From an uncultured Lachnospiraceae bacterium (GTDB lineage: Bacteria > Bacillota > Clostridia > Lachnospirales > Lachnospiraceae): DNA of 64,000 bases. The position numbers were made by a program, and so were the translations under genes. The notes beneath the pieces were generated by a model. It was not told where the DNA came from and ran no database searches. It was given only the letters and a program-made list of their open reading frames with translations. Positions within the stretch are counted from its first letter, which is position 1. Each line of letters opens with the position of its first letter. The stretch spans positions 310,001 through 374,000 of the forward strand of contig CAJTKU010000002.1 in assembly GCA_910577015.1 (NCBI GenBank). The letters are read 5' to 3'. This document shows positions 44,270-53,586 of the stretch, piece by piece.

Positions 44270-45550
44270 CTAAAAATTAAAGTATAAAAAGGCGCTGATG
44301 CCGGAAAAGGACAGTACGCACCATACAAATATCACGGACAGGGCGATGGTGCCCGGTATCCGGGGTCTGTAGTTTTTTTCTGACTCATAGAGGTTCTTGC
44401 AAAAGAAAATGAGGAGGACGGCAGCAAGGATAAAGAGGAACATGCAGTAGCAGGAGTGGAGGGGCAGGGTATCCAGCCTGAAAAATTTCATCGGGTAGAA
44501 AAACTCCGGGAGCTGAAAAGCTTCCGTTATTTTTTTGTGTACGTTAAGTCCCTGCAGGCCGTTTGCAAAAATACCGGTCAGGTTTTTCAGCATGTATAGC
44601 GCCTGATTTACCGTGTCTGCCCTGAAAAATGTCCAGGCCAGGGTGACAAAGAGAAAGGTAAACAAAACCGAAATCCCGTGGAGAAAATGTCCGCCATGGA
44701 TTTGCAGCCTTATTTTTACATCGTGCCAGACATGGGTAAGCACGCTTAAGACGCCGTGTAAAAATCCCCATATAAGAAAAGTCCATCCGGCACCGTGCCA
44801 GATGCCGCTGCACAAAAAGACAATCATGATATTGAAGTAAGTGCGCAGCTTCCCTTTTCGGTTTCCGCCCAACGGAATATAGAGGTAGCGGGTAAAAAAA
44901 CGGGTCAGGGTGATATGCCATTTGTCCCAGAACTCCGTGATATTCGCAGCCTGATAGGGGGAAAGGAAGTTGACGGCAATCTTGATACGGAACATAAGGC
45001 CAAGGCCGCGCGCCATGTCGCAGTAGCCGCTAAAGTCCAGATATATCTGGAAAGAATAGAATATGATAACAAGAAAGGTATTCAGACCATCCAGCGACAT
45101 ATAATTCTGGAAGCCCCATCCGGCGGCAATGCCGAAGGTATCGGCAAGCAGAACCTTTTTACCCAGCCCCAACACAAACAGGCGAAGCCCCATGTAAAAA
45201 TCTTCATAATCAAAATGTTTGCGGGTAATATCCTGAAACTGGGGCAGCATTTCCTCATGGCTGACAATGGGACCGGCAATCAACTGCGGAAAAAAGGTAA
45301 CAAAGAGCGCGTAGTCCGTAACAGTCTGCCGGGAAACGGCGCCATGAGCCGTATCTGCCAGAAAAGCAATCTGCTGAAAGGTAAAAAAGCTAATGCCGAG
45401 AGGAAGAAGGACGCCCGGAAGGGTAAAGCCCGTGTGAAAAAGCTTATTAATATTTTCCAGAAGAAAATCAAAGTATTTGAAGTAAAAAAGAACGCAAAGG
45501 TTTCCCAGTACGCCGCCTGTAAGAACAGCCTTTTTATGAGGTGTTTTCAA
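44270..45550 (-). CDS. MBOAT family O-acyltransferase, N-terminally truncated
   Basis: 426 residues that align with AlgI/DltB-type MBOAT proteins from about residue 75 onward (LGNLCVLFYFKYFDFLLENI, then LPLGISFFTFQQIAF and FPQLIAGPIV). The family core is present, including FLCSGIWHGAGWTFLIWG with the catalytic His near residue 250. The N-terminal two or three membrane helices are missing, the only start is a TTG without a ribosome site, and no ATG lies upstream in frame. The break coincides with the 5' break of the regulator remnant at 45560. It is probably a pseudogene. Confidence 0.78.
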   Translation of the reverse strand: MKTPHKKAVLTGGVLGNLCVLFYFKYFDFLLENINKLFHTGFTLPGVLLPLGISFFTFQQIAFLADTAHGAVSRQTVTDYALFVTFFPQLIAGPIVSHEEMLPQFQDITRKHFDYEDFYMGLRLFVLGLGKKVLLADTFGIAAGWGFQNYMSLDGLNTFLVIIFYSFQIYLDFSGYCDMARGLGLMFRIKIAVNFLSPYQAANITEFWDKWHITLTRFFTRYLYIPLGGNRKGKLRTYFNIMIVFLCSGIWHGAGWTFLIWGFLHGVLSVLTHVWHDVKIRLQIHGGHFLHGISVLFTFLFVTLAWTFFRADTVNQALYMLKNLTGIFANGLQGLNVHKKITEAFQLPEFFYPMKFFRLDTLPLHSCYCMFLFILAAVLLIFFCKNLYESEKNYRPRIPGTIALSVIFVWCVLSFSGISAFLYFNF

Positions 45551-45559
45551 TAGGAAAAG

Positions 45560-45718
45560 ATGGCAGAGGTGTTGGGGACCTCTCAGACCATGTATTCCAG
45601 ATATGAAAGAGGCGCAAACGAAATGCCAATCAGGATATTGGAGGCATTGTGCGACTATTACGGGGTATCCACGGATTATATGCTGGGACGAACGGAAGTA
45701 AAGGGACGGACGCCTTGA
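45560..45718 (+). pseudogene. Remnant of a XRE-family helix-turn-helix regulator
   Basis: A 52-codon frame too short for most ORF callers. It encodes MAEVLGTSQTMYSRYERG, then EMPIRILEALCDYYGVSTDY and MLGRTEVKGRTP, i.e. recognition helix, third to fifth helices and C-terminus of a Cro/CI-type repressor, but the first helix and part of the second (about 20 residues) are absent. An in-frame TAG at 45551 precedes it. The break abuts the broken MBOAT gene on the other strand. Confidence 0.7.
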
Positions 45719-45768
45719 CTGTCAAAACCGGGAATCATTTATTTTATCTTAAAAATTCGTGTCTAAGG

Positions 45769-45797
45769 ATGACTTTTTCCAAAGATAATGATATAAT
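45769..45797 (+). promoter_or_regulatory. Promoter for the 45886-54336 operon
   Basis: ATGACT (45769-45774), a 17-bp spacer and TATAAT (45792-45797) with TG at 45789-45790. An untranslated leader of about 80 bases precedes the first ATG. Confidence 0.7.
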
Positions 45798-45885
45798 TCT
45801 GTAAATTGAGCATAGTTAGTAGTAAATAAATGTTAGTTTGGCAGTTTCAGGCTGCGAAAAACAGGAAAGGTTTGGAAACAGAATT

Positions 45886-46881
45886 ATGTTAAATGACAAA
45901 GCTATTTTGATTACCGGTGGCACGGGGACATTCGGCAAGGCGTTTACCAGATATGTATTGGAACATTATCAACCCAGGAAAATAATAATTTATTCCCGTG
46001 ATGAGTTTAAACAGTTCATTATGCAGAATGAATTTAAACAATATGCGGACAAGCTCAGGTTTTTTATCGGCGATGTCAGGGACAAAGACAGGTTAAAGAG
46101 GGCGCTTGAGGGTGTGGATTTTGTCATTCATGCTGCGGCTTTAAAACAGGTGCCGGCCTGTGAGTACAATCCGGCAGAGGCGATTAAGACGAATATAAAC
46201 GGCGCTCAGAATGTGATTGACGCCTGTCTGGACACGGGAGTCAAAAAGGTGGTGGCGCTGTCTACGGACAAGGCGGTGAATCCGGTGAACCTGTACGGCG
46301 GCACTAAACTGGTTTCCGACAAACTTTTTATTGCTGCCAATGCCTATGCAGGGAAAAAGGATATCAGTTTTTCCATTGTGCGTTATGGCAATGTGGCGGG
46401 CAGCCGCGGTTCCGTGATTCCGTTTTTTGCGTCCATCCTGCAAAACGGGGGTACGGAACTGCCCATTACGGATTACCGCATGACCAGATTCTGGATAAGC
46501 CTGCGTCAGGGTGTGGAACTGGTCATCAAGGCGCTGGAAGAAGCTAAGGGGGGCGAAACCTTTATTTCTAAAATTCCTTCCTTTAAAATAACGGATTTGG
46601 CAGAGGCAATGGCTCCGGGGATGAAGACAAAAGAAGTCGGCATCAGGGAAGGGGAAAAACTGCATGAAATTATGGTGACGGTGGAGGATTCCCCCAATAC
46701 CTACGAATATGATAAACATTTCATTATTTATCCCCAGATGGTGTGGAGCGAGAACAAAAGGGCAGTGCCTTCCGGCAAAAAGGTGCCGGAAGGGTTTTCC
46801 TACAGTTCCGGCAACAATGCAGAGTGGCTGTCCGTAGAACAGATAAGGGAACTGATTTCACAGATGGAAGAAGATAACTGA
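45886..46881 (+). CDS. pseB: UDP-N-acetylglucosamine 4,6-dehydratase (inverting), PseB/FlaA1-like
   Basis: About 331 residues closely matching PseB/FlaA1: ILITGGTGTFGKAF, IYSRDEFKQ near residue 35, FFIGDVRDKDRLKRALEGVD, HAAALKQVP near 88, ALSTDKAVNPVNLYGGTK near 124 (the STDKA and YxxxK active site) and RYGNVAGSRGSVIPF near 170. These enzymes make UDP-2-acetamido-2,6-dideoxy-L-arabino-hexos-4-ulose, the first intermediate to pseudaminic acid and some L-amino sugars. No PseC, PseG or PseI homologue lies in the operon, so the product is probably used directly or converted to a FucNAc-like or diamino sugar. ATG 45886 is chosen over an upstream in-frame start. Confidence 0.9.
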   Translation: MLNDKAILITGGTGTFGKAFTRYVLEHYQPRKIIIYSRDEFKQFIMQNEFKQYADKLRFFIGDVRDKDRLKRALEGVDFVIHAAALKQVPACEYNPAEAIKTNINGAQNVIDACLDTGVKKVVALSTDKAVNPVNLYGGTKLVSDKLFIAANAYAGKKDISFSIVRYGNVAGSRGSVIPFFASILQNGGTELPITDYRMTRFWISLRQGVELVIKALEEAKGGETFISKIPSFKITDLAEAMAPGMKTKEVGIREGEKLHEIMVTVEDSPNTYEYDKHFIIYPQMVWSENKRAVPSGKKVPEGFSYSSGNNAEWLSVEQIRELISQMEEDN

Positions 46882-47813
46882 TGGATAAAATTGCAGTTTT
46901 GATACCGTGTTACAATGAAGAACAAACGATTGCCAAAGTAATTAAGGATGCCATGGAAGCGCTTCCCGATGCGGTTGTCTATGTCTATGACAACAATTCC
47001 ACGGACCGTTCCGTACAGCTTGCCAAAGAAGCCGGAGCAGTAGTCCGTCATGAATATAAGCAGGGGAAAGGCAATGTGGTAAGGCGGATGTTTCGGGAGA
47101 TAGATGCGGAATGTTACCTGATGATTGACGGTGACGACACGTATCCTCTTGACTGCGCGCCGCTCATGACAGAGAAGGTTTTGCAGTTTCATGCGGACAT
47201 GGTGGTAGGGGACAGGCTTTCTTCTACTTATTTTACAGAGAATAAGCGTTTGTTTCACAATTTTGGCAACAGCCTGGTAAGAGGAACGATAAACAGACTT
47301 TTTTCTTCTGATATCAAGGATATTATGACGGGGTACCGTGCCTTCAGTTATGAATTTGTTAAGACTTTTCCTGTATTTTCCACCGGTTTTCAGATTGAAA
47401 CGGAGATGACCATCCATGCGGTCAATTATCGGATGCAGGTGGATAATGTGATAGTGGATTACCGGGACAGGCAGGAAGGCAGCGTGTCCAAACTGCACAC
47501 GTATTCCGATGGCTGTAAAGTGCTTTTGAAAATTATTCAGTTGTTTAAGACATATAAACCTTTTTCTTTTTTTGGACTTATCAGTCTGGTTTTAATGCTG
47601 GTAAGCGTGTTGCTGGTTGTGCCCGTCCTTGCGGAATATTTCCGCACGGGCCTTGTACCCAGGTTTCCTACGCTGATTGTCAGTGGTTTTTTAGGTCTTT
47701 CGGCGCTGCAATCGTTGTTTTCCGGTTTGATTCTGGCAGAATTGACATGGAAAGACAGGAAGGATTTTGAGTACAGGCTGAATCGGGTGGCGCAGGAAAA
47801 AAAGAGGGGATGA
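46881..47813 (+). CDS. GT2 family glycosyltransferase (DPM1/GtrB-like) with membrane anchor
   Basis: 310 residues: GT-A domain with VLIPCYNEEQTIAKVI, YDNNSTDRS near residue 36 and the metal site MIDGDDTYP near 80; DRQEGSVSKLHTY near 195 is a conserved DPM-like segment. Two hydrophobic helices follow after residue 225. Enzymes of this shape usually load undecaprenyl phosphate with glucose or another sugar for periplasmic-side transfer by GT-C enzymes. It overlaps the pseB stop (TGATG), and GT-C-like proteins lie downstream in the same operon. Confidence 0.83.
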   Translation: MDKIAVLIPCYNEEQTIAKVIKDAMEALPDAVVYVYDNNSTDRSVQLAKEAGAVVRHEYKQGKGNVVRRMFREIDAECYLMIDGDDTYPLDCAPLMTEKVLQFHADMVVGDRLSSTYFTENKRLFHNFGNSLVRGTINRLFSSDIKDIMTGYRAFSYEFVKTFPVFSTGFQIETEMTIHAVNYRMQVDNVIVDYRDRQEGSVSKLHTYSDGCKVLLKIIQLFKTYKPFSFFGLISLVLMLVSVLLVVPVLAEYFRTGLVPRFPTLIVSGFLGLSALQSLFSGLILAELTWKDRKDFEYRLNRVAQEKKRG

Positions 47814-47831
47814 CAGAAAGGAAACATAAGG

Positions 47832-48377
47832 GTGGAAAGGTACAGTTGTTTGGAGGGAGAAGATATATACCTTCGCCCCATTGCCATAGAAGACACGGAC
47901 AATATTATTAAATGGCGTAACAGCGACGCGGTGCGGACCAATTTTATCTATCAGGAGCCTTTTACGAGGCAGTCCCATCTGCATTGGCTGGAAACCATGG
48001 TAGAGGCCGGAAAAGTGGTACAGATGATAATCTGCCTGAAAGAAGGGGACAGACCGGTGGGCTCTGTTTATATCAGGGATATTGACAGCTGTCATCATAA
48101 AGGGGAGTATGGCATTTTTATCGGAGAGGCAGATGCCAGGGGAAAGGGTATCGGCACAAGGGCGGCAGGACTTATGATAGCGTATGCATTTGAAAAGCTG
48201 CACCTTCACCGGCTGTTTCTCAGGGTGTTTGCAGATAACCTGCGGGCAATAGCCAGTTACGGAAAAGCAGGTTTTGAAAAAGAGGCTTATCTTCGGGATG
48301 ATGTGTGCATTAACGGCATGTACAGGGATGTTGTGCTGATGGCGGTTTTAAACCCGAAGCAGCCGGGAAAGGCATAA
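47832..48377 (+). CDS. GNAT family N-acetyltransferase
   Basis: 181 residues with a GNAT fold of the RimJ/RimL or PseH type: IYLRPIAIEDTDNIIKWRNS at the start, GIFIGEADARGKGIGTRA near residue 95 (acetyl-CoA loop R/Q-x-x-G-x-G/A) and NLRAIASYGKAGF near 140. It probably acetylates the amino group of a sugar nucleotide made in this operon, either by the WecE/RffA-like transaminase (as RffC does for dTDP-Fuc4N) or from a PseB product (as PseH does). The start is GTG 47832. Confidence 0.8.
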   Translation: MERYSCLEGEDIYLRPIAIEDTDNIIKWRNSDAVRTNFIYQEPFTRQSHLHWLETMVEAGKVVQMIICLKEGDRPVGSVYIRDIDSCHHKGEYGIFIGEADARGKGIGTRAAGLMIAYAFEKLHLHRLFLRVFADNLRAIASYGKAGFEKEAYLRDDVCINGMYRDVVLMAVLNPKQPGKA

Positions 48378-48381
48378 GCAG

Positions 48382-49560
48382 GTGGAGCATAAAAAGAATG
48401 CGGCAACAGAACTTCATAAGAATGCGGGCGGCAGGATGGCGAATCTGGAATTATTACGGATTGTGTCCATGCTGCTTGTTGTGGTACTTCACTTTCTGGG
48501 AAAGGGCGGCTGGCTGATGTCCCTTACGGATGCGGCGATGCCCCGGAGGGGTTATCTGGCATGGGGGGTGGAATCGCTGGCAATTGTGGCGGTAAATGTT
48601 TACATGCTTCTCAGCGGTTATTTCCTGGTGGAAAGCTCTTTTCATATAAAGCGCCTGCTGCAGTTGTTTTTGCAGGTATTGTTTTACAGTGTCGCGATTG
48701 GTTTTGCAGCGGCTTCTTTCGGTTACCTTCCCGAAGAAGGTTTTTCCTTATATTATCTGGCACAGTTGTTTCTCCCGATTTCCACGAACCATTACTGGTT
48801 TATGACGGCTTACTTTTTTATGTATTTGTTTTCCCCCCTGCTTTCGCGGGGTGTGAAGTGTCTGACAAAAAAACAATTTCAGACGGTACTTTTTTTCCTT
48901 CTTTTTGTATTTTGCATCTTAAAATCCATTGTGCCCCTAAAACTTGCCTCGGATATGCGGGGATATGACTGCATATGGTATTTGTGCGTGTTCCTGGTGG
49001 CAGCTTATATCAGGCTGTACGGCATTCCCTTTTTTAAAAGCGCCGGACGTTCCCTGCTTGTTTATCTGACGGCTGCGGCCGGTATTTTCGGGCTTTCCTT
49101 TTTGCTCCGTTTTTTGTACCTGAAAACAGGAAAACTGGGTGATATGCTAAGCGTTGCTTACGAATACAACCACATTCTGGTATTGCTTGCTTCGGTTGCG
49201 TTTTTTTATTTGTTTTATCATGTAAAAATTAGGGACGGGGTATTTGGCAGGATGATTGTAAAGACTGCCCCCTATACGCTGGGCGTCTATCTTTGGCACG
49301 AACATATTGCAATCAGGTACGAGTGGCCGGGATGGCTTTACTCTTTGGCGGGGAAGCCTGACAGCGGACTGCTTCTTTTGCTGTACATTATATTTGCCGC
49401 TGTGCTGGTATTCTTTGTCGGTATATTGCTCGATATTCTGAGGAAACTGTTGTTTACAGGGGTGAACAGGCTGCTTTCCTGCATGGGATGTTACCGGAAA
49501 TTATCCGGATGGCTGGAAGGGCTGTCCATTGGACAAAAAAGGGCTGGAATGCATGAATAA
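48382..49560 (+). CDS. Acyltransferase 3 family membrane protein
   Basis: 392 residues, about ten hydrophobic segments. ANLELLRIVSMLLVVVLHFL near residue 20 carries the Arg and His of acyltransferase-3 proteins, and NVYMLLSGYFLV near 72 is the second motif. The GTG at 48382 has only a weak ribosome site; ATG 48436 just before the motif is an alternative start. It is the third enzyme of this type in the window, consistent with acylation at more than one position. Confidence 0.8.
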   Translation: MEHKKNAATELHKNAGGRMANLELLRIVSMLLVVVLHFLGKGGWLMSLTDAAMPRRGYLAWGVESLAIVAVNVYMLLSGYFLVESSFHIKRLLQLFLQVLFYSVAIGFAAASFGYLPEEGFSLYYLAQLFLPISTNHYWFMTAYFFMYLFSPLLSRGVKCLTKKQFQTVLFFLLFVFCILKSIVPLKLASDMRGYDCIWYLCVFLVAAYIRLYGIPFFKSAGRSLLVYLTAAAGIFGLSFLLRFLYLKTGKLGDMLSVAYEYNHILVLLASVAFFYLFYHVKIRDGVFGRMIVKTAPYTLGVYLWHEHIAIRYEWPGWLYSLAGKPDSGLLLLLYIIFAAVLVFFVGILLDILRKLLFTGVNRLLSCMGCYRKLSGWLEGLSIGQKRAGMHE

Positions 49561-51343
49561 TTCGACTTTTTCCCGGCTTGGCCGGATATGCTGTAAATAT
49601 ATATTTCCGTTAGTTCTGTTACTCTATCCGCTCCGGCATGTTTACTGGGGATTGGATTTTTGGGATACGGGCTATAATTATGCCAATTTCAGGTATATGG
49701 GACTGGAACATATGGATTCCATGTGGCTTTTTGCCACTTATCTTTCCAATCTTACAGGTCATTTTCTGACCTTGCTTCCCGGCGGACACACCTTGCTTTT
49801 TATGAACCTGTATACGGGGCTTTTTGTCAGTCTTCTTGCGCTGGTTTCCTATTACTTTCTGACAAAAAGAATGAGGCTGCCGGCATGGGCAGTCTTTGTG
49901 GGGGAACTGGCGGCTGTCAGCCTGTGCTGGTGTCCTACTGCGCTTTTGTACAATTACCTGACTTATGTATTGTTTCTGGCGGGGGTTTTGCTATTATATG
50001 AAGGGCTTTCACAGGAAAAAAACACTTTTCTTGCGCTGGCAGGCGTGATGCTCGGTTCAAATGTGTTTGTCCGCTTTTCCAACCTGCCTGAGGCAGGCCT
50101 TATCGTGGCGGTTTGGGTTTACGGTTTTATTGCCTGTAAAAAGATAAAAAAAGTGTTGCAGGAAACGGGATTCTGTATACTCGGGTATGTGGGCGCCGTT
50201 TCGGCATGGCTTGGCCTGATATCCTTGCGCTACGGATTTTCCTGCTATGTAAACGGCATAAAGAGGTTGTTTGCTATGACGGAAATAGCTACGGATTATA
50301 AGGCTGCTTCCATGCTTTATAAAATGTTTTCCGGATATGTGGACCATTTTTACTGGGTGAGCAGGATTTTAGTGTTTGCGCTGCCGGGAATCTTAGCCTG
50401 CTTTGTTTTCCCGAAAGGATGGAAGTGGATAAAAGGCGTTGTGTGTGCCGCTTCAGCGGCTGCCTGCGCTGTGTGGCTGTATGGAAGCAGGGACGCGGCA
50501 GGCAACAGGAATTTCTGTGATTTGCGGTTTGACGAATACAGTTCGATGCTCAAGCCCGGCATTTTATTTCTGATATTGACTTTGGCGGTATGCCTTGTGC
50601 GGATTTTTTCAAAAAAGCCGGATAAAAAGGAAAAGCTGTTTGCGGGACTTGTGTTTCTGTCGGTGTTTATTACCTCCATCGGAAGCAATAACGGGCTGCT
50701 GCCCAGCTTAAACAACCTTTTTCTGGCCGCTCCGTATGTTTTATGGAATATATACGGGTTTTGCACAAAATGTAAGGAATCCAGGTTTCCCCTGCTTCCT
50801 TTAAAAGCGCTGGCAATCATGTTTGTTTCCATATTTTTGTTTCAGGGACTGGGATTTGGAGTCGGATTTGCTTTTGCCGAGGCAACCGGCATAAAAAAGA
50901 TAGATACAAAAGTAGAAAATAATGATATACTGAAAGGGATTTACATGAGCGGGGAGAAGGCGGCATGGATGGAGGGACTCAGCGCTTATGTTTCCCGCAA
51001 CGGGCTGGAAGGGAGAGAAGTGATTCTGTATGGCAATATTCCATCCGTCAGTTTTTATCTGGGGATGCCTTCCGCATTTAACCCGTGGAGTGATTTAACT
51101 TCTTTTGGCGCCGCTTCCATGGAAGCAGCCATGAAAGAAATAGAAGCCGAGCTGTCGGAAAAGGGAGAGGAATATCCTGTTGTGATACTTAACAGGGATT
51201 ATGTTTTGGATTTGAAGGAATTTTGGCGCTCGGAAGATGTAAAGCTGGATATGATTTTACAGTTCATGGAAGACTATGGATACAGGGCGACATATGTAAA
51301 CGACAAATTTGTTTTGTACGAGAATGGAGGAAAGCATGATTAA
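49553..51343 (+). CDS. GT-C-like integral membrane protein
   Basis: About 596 residues with roughly 11 hydrophobic segments and a soluble C-terminal domain of ~150 residues. The first outer loop has GLDFWDTGYNYANFRY (near residue 35), an acidic motif at the position used by GT-C glycosyltransferases. FVRFSNLPEAGL near 167 may lie in a second outer loop. ATG 49553 overlaps the upstream stop. No closer family recognised; transfer of a sugar from a polyprenyl phosphate made by the GT2 at 46881 is a reasonable guess. Confidence 0.7.
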   Translation: MNNSTFSRLGRICCKYIFPLVLLLYPLRHVYWGLDFWDTGYNYANFRYMGLEHMDSMWLFATYLSNLTGHFLTLLPGGHTLLFMNLYTGLFVSLLALVSYYFLTKRMRLPAWAVFVGELAAVSLCWCPTALLYNYLTYVLFLAGVLLLYEGLSQEKNTFLALAGVMLGSNVFVRFSNLPEAGLIVAVWVYGFIACKKIKKVLQETGFCILGYVGAVSAWLGLISLRYGFSCYVNGIKRLFAMTEIATDYKAASMLYKMFSGYVDHFYWVSRILVFALPGILACFVFPKGWKWIKGVVCAASAAACAVWLYGSRDAAGNRNFCDLRFDEYSSMLKPGILFLILTLAVCLVRIFSKKPDKKEKLFAGLVFLSVFITSIGSNNGLLPSLNNLFLAAPYVLWNIYGFCTKCKESRFPLLPLKALAIMFVSIFLFQGLGFGVGFAFAEATGIKKIDTKVENNDILKGIYMSGEKAAWMEGLSAYVSRNGLEGREVILYGNIPSVSFYLGMPSAFNPWSDLTSFGAASMEAAMKEIEAELSEKGEEYPVVILNRDYVLDLKEFWRSEDVKLDMILQFMEDYGYRATYVNDKFVLYENGGKHD

Positions 51344-52463
51344 TTTTAATGTACCGCCTTATACGGGAAAGGAAATGGATTATATCAGGCAGGCTGTGGA
51401 AAGCCAGAAGATATGCGGTGACGGGCAGTTCACCAGAAAGTGCAACGAATGGATTGAGGAAAAAACGAAAACGAGGAAATGCCTTCTGACCACTTCCTGT
51501 ACCCATGCCACAGAACTGGCAGCCCTGCTTTCCGACATACAGCCGGGGGATGAAGTGATTATGCCAGCGTATACGTTTGTATCCACGGCGGACGCTTTTG
51601 TGCTAAGGGGTGCGGTGCCTGTGTTTGTGGATATCCGGCCGGATACCATGAATCTGGATGAAACCCTGATTGAAGACGCCATTACAGATAAAACCAAGGC
51701 CATTGTGCCGGTACACTATGCAGGCGTGGCATGTGAAATGGACGCCATTATGGACATTGCAAAGAGGCATGGTCTGGTGGTAATTGAGGATGCAGCCCAG
51801 GGGATTATGTCTTCCTACAAGGGAAAAGCGCTGGGAACTTTCGGTGAGTTTGGCTGTTTTTCTTTCCACGAAACAAAAAATTACAGCATGGGTGAGGGCG
51901 GAGCCCTGCTTATCCGGGACGAAAAGGATATCGAAGAAGCGGAAATCATCCGTGAAAAGGGAACCAACCGTTCCAAATATTTCAGGGGGCAGATTGACAA
52001 GTATACCTGGGTGAATTATGGCTCCTCCTATCTGCCCAGCGATATGAATGCGGCGTATCTGTATGCGCAGTTGGAAATGGCGGAGGAAATCAACGATGCC
52101 AGGATGGCCTGCTGGAACCGATATTATGAGAAACTTGCCCCGTTAAGGGACGCAGGAAAGATTGACCTGCCGGTAGTTCCCGACGGATGTGTGCATAATG
52201 CACATATGTTTTATATCAAGACGGCAGATTTGGAGGAGAGAACAAGGCTGATAGAATTTTTGAAAAATAATGGAATTATGGCAGTGTTCCATTACATACC
52301 GCTGCATACGGCGCCTGCAGGACAACGTTTCGGCCGTTTTCACGGAGAGGATGTCTATACCACAAAGGAGAGCGAGCGTCTTTTGAGACTTCCGATGTAT
52401 TACAGGCTGAAGACGGATGTGGTGGATGATATCTGCGATAAAGTAAAAGAGTTTTATCAGTAA
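51336..52463 (+). CDS. wecE: dTDP-4-amino-4,6-dideoxygalactose transaminase (WecE/RffA-like)
   Basis: A 375-residue DegT family PLP enzyme very close to enterobacterial WecE/RffA along its whole length: MINFNVPPYTGKEMDYI, ICGDGQFTRKC, AYTFVSTADAFVLRGA near residue 77, VPVHYAGVACEMD near 125, the EDAAQG aspartate near 150 and SFHETKNYSMGEGGA with the Schiff-base Lys near 182. It should convert dTDP-4-keto-6-deoxyglucose to dTDP-Fuc4N. RmlA and RmlB, which make that substrate, are encoded downstream. GGAGGAAAG precedes ATG 51336. Confidence 0.88.
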   Translation: MINFNVPPYTGKEMDYIRQAVESQKICGDGQFTRKCNEWIEEKTKTRKCLLTTSCTHATELAALLSDIQPGDEVIMPAYTFVSTADAFVLRGAVPVFVDIRPDTMNLDETLIEDAITDKTKAIVPVHYAGVACEMDAIMDIAKRHGLVVIEDAAQGIMSSYKGKALGTFGEFGCFSFHETKNYSMGEGGALLIRDEKDIEEAEIIREKGTNRSKYFRGQIDKYTWVNYGSSYLPSDMNAAYLYAQLEMAEEINDARMACWNRYYEKLAPLRDAGKIDLPVVPDGCVHNAHMFYIKTADLEERTRLIEFLKNNGIMAVFHYIPLHTAPAGQRFGRFHGEDVYTTKESERLLRLPMYYRLKTDVVDDICDKVKEFYQ

Positions 52464-52476
52464 ACGGAGTGAAAGA

Positions 52477-53535
52477 ATGCTTCCTATACAAATTTTGGTT
52501 TTTCTGTTTTTTGCACTGGCGGCGCCCATGTGCGTGGGCGCAGGGGCGGTGTCGTTTTTGAATGGACAACAAAGAAATATAGCTCTGATGTGGATGTCGG
52601 GTGAACTGCTGCTTTTGGCTGCTTTTCAGGCAGTGTCCGTGCCGATGATTCTTGCCGGCTGTCTGTTTTCCGAACTGGTACGGGTCTTTGCAGTGTTTTG
52701 CGTATTGGCTGCTGTCGGTGGGATGGCGGTCTTTGCTTATCGGAAAAAAAAGACGCCCGTATTGAAGGAAGTGCCTCCCAAACCCGGAAAGACGGAGAAA
52801 GCGCTCTGGATTGCGGTGGGGGTTCTTCTGTTGGCGCAGCTTTTCCTGACGGCGTTTCTGGCATTCGGGGATGGCGATGATGCGTATTATATGGCAGTGT
52901 CCACAACCTCGGATGTATTTGACAGCATGTACCGGTTTTCTCCCTATACGGGAAGCAGCACAAAGATGGATATTCGCCACAGCCTGTCTCCTTTTCCCAT
53001 ATATATTGCCTTTTTGTCAAGGGTGTCAGGCCTACATGCGGCCGCTATCTTCCATGTGGCCCTGCCCCTTTTACTGATACCGTTGGCATATGTGATTTAC
53101 GGTATGGTCGGCAGGAGGCTTCTGAAGGGGAAAAGAAGACAGCTGCCGGTATTTATGCTTTTTGTGGAGCTGCTTGTCATGTGGGGCAATTATTCCCTGT
53201 ATACGGCGGAAACTTTTTTGATAACCAGAACCAGCCAGGGAAAAGCAGTGTTGGGAAATATTATAATACCGGCATTGTTTTTGCTGCTCTACATGATGGG
53301 GGAGCGTCTGGCGGAAAGCAAAATGCCGGAAGCCTGTTTGTGGGCGCTTTTGGCAGCGCTTATAACCTGTGCCTGCCTTTGCAGCGTACTGGGGGCTTTT
53401 CTTGTTGCCATCCTGTTGGGCGCTTTCTGCTTTTGTGCAGTGCTTTCCTACAGAAAATGGAAACTGCTGCTGCCTGCGGCGGCAAGCCTTCTGCCCGCGG
53501 TGGTTTTTGCGGGGATGTATATGTTTCTTGCCTGA
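52477..53535 (+). CDS. GT-C-like membrane protein, N-terminal part (DUF6077-like)
   Basis: 352 residues, about eight hydrophobic segments. The outer loop after the fourth helix contains AFGDGDDAYYMAVSTTS (near residue 130) followed by MDIRHSLSPFPIYIAFLS, a typical first-loop acidic motif of GT-C enzymes and similar to DUF6077 proteins. The frame stops abruptly inside a hydrophobic segment (AGMYMFLA). The next ORF, in the same frame 51 bases later, looks like the C-terminal part of the same kind of protein, so the gene may be split or disrupted. Confidence 0.7.
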   Translation: MLPIQILVFLFFALAAPMCVGAGAVSFLNGQQRNIALMWMSGELLLLAAFQAVSVPMILAGCLFSELVRVFAVFCVLAAVGGMAVFAYRKKKTPVLKEVPPKPGKTEKALWIAVGVLLLAQLFLTAFLAFGDGDDAYYMAVSTTSDVFDSMYRFSPYTGSSTKMDIRHSLSPFPIYIAFLSRVSGLHAAAIFHVALPLLLIPLAYVIYGMVGRRLLKGKRRQLPVFMLFVELLVMWGNYSLYTAETFLITRTSQGKAVLGNIIIPALFLLLYMMGERLAESKMPEACLWALLAALITCACLCSVLGAFLVAILLGAFCFCAVLSYRKWKLLLPAAASLLPAVVFAGMYMFLA

Positions 53536-53586
53536 GTTTTCGCTTTGAGGATGTATTGCCGCCAGGCGGCAGAATGAGAGGGAAGT

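Noticed and set aside
44795..45553. Plus-strand ORF of 252 codons
   Set aside because: It is antisense to the MBOAT gene, very Lys-rich and without motif; the minus-strand frame encodes clear MBOAT sequence.
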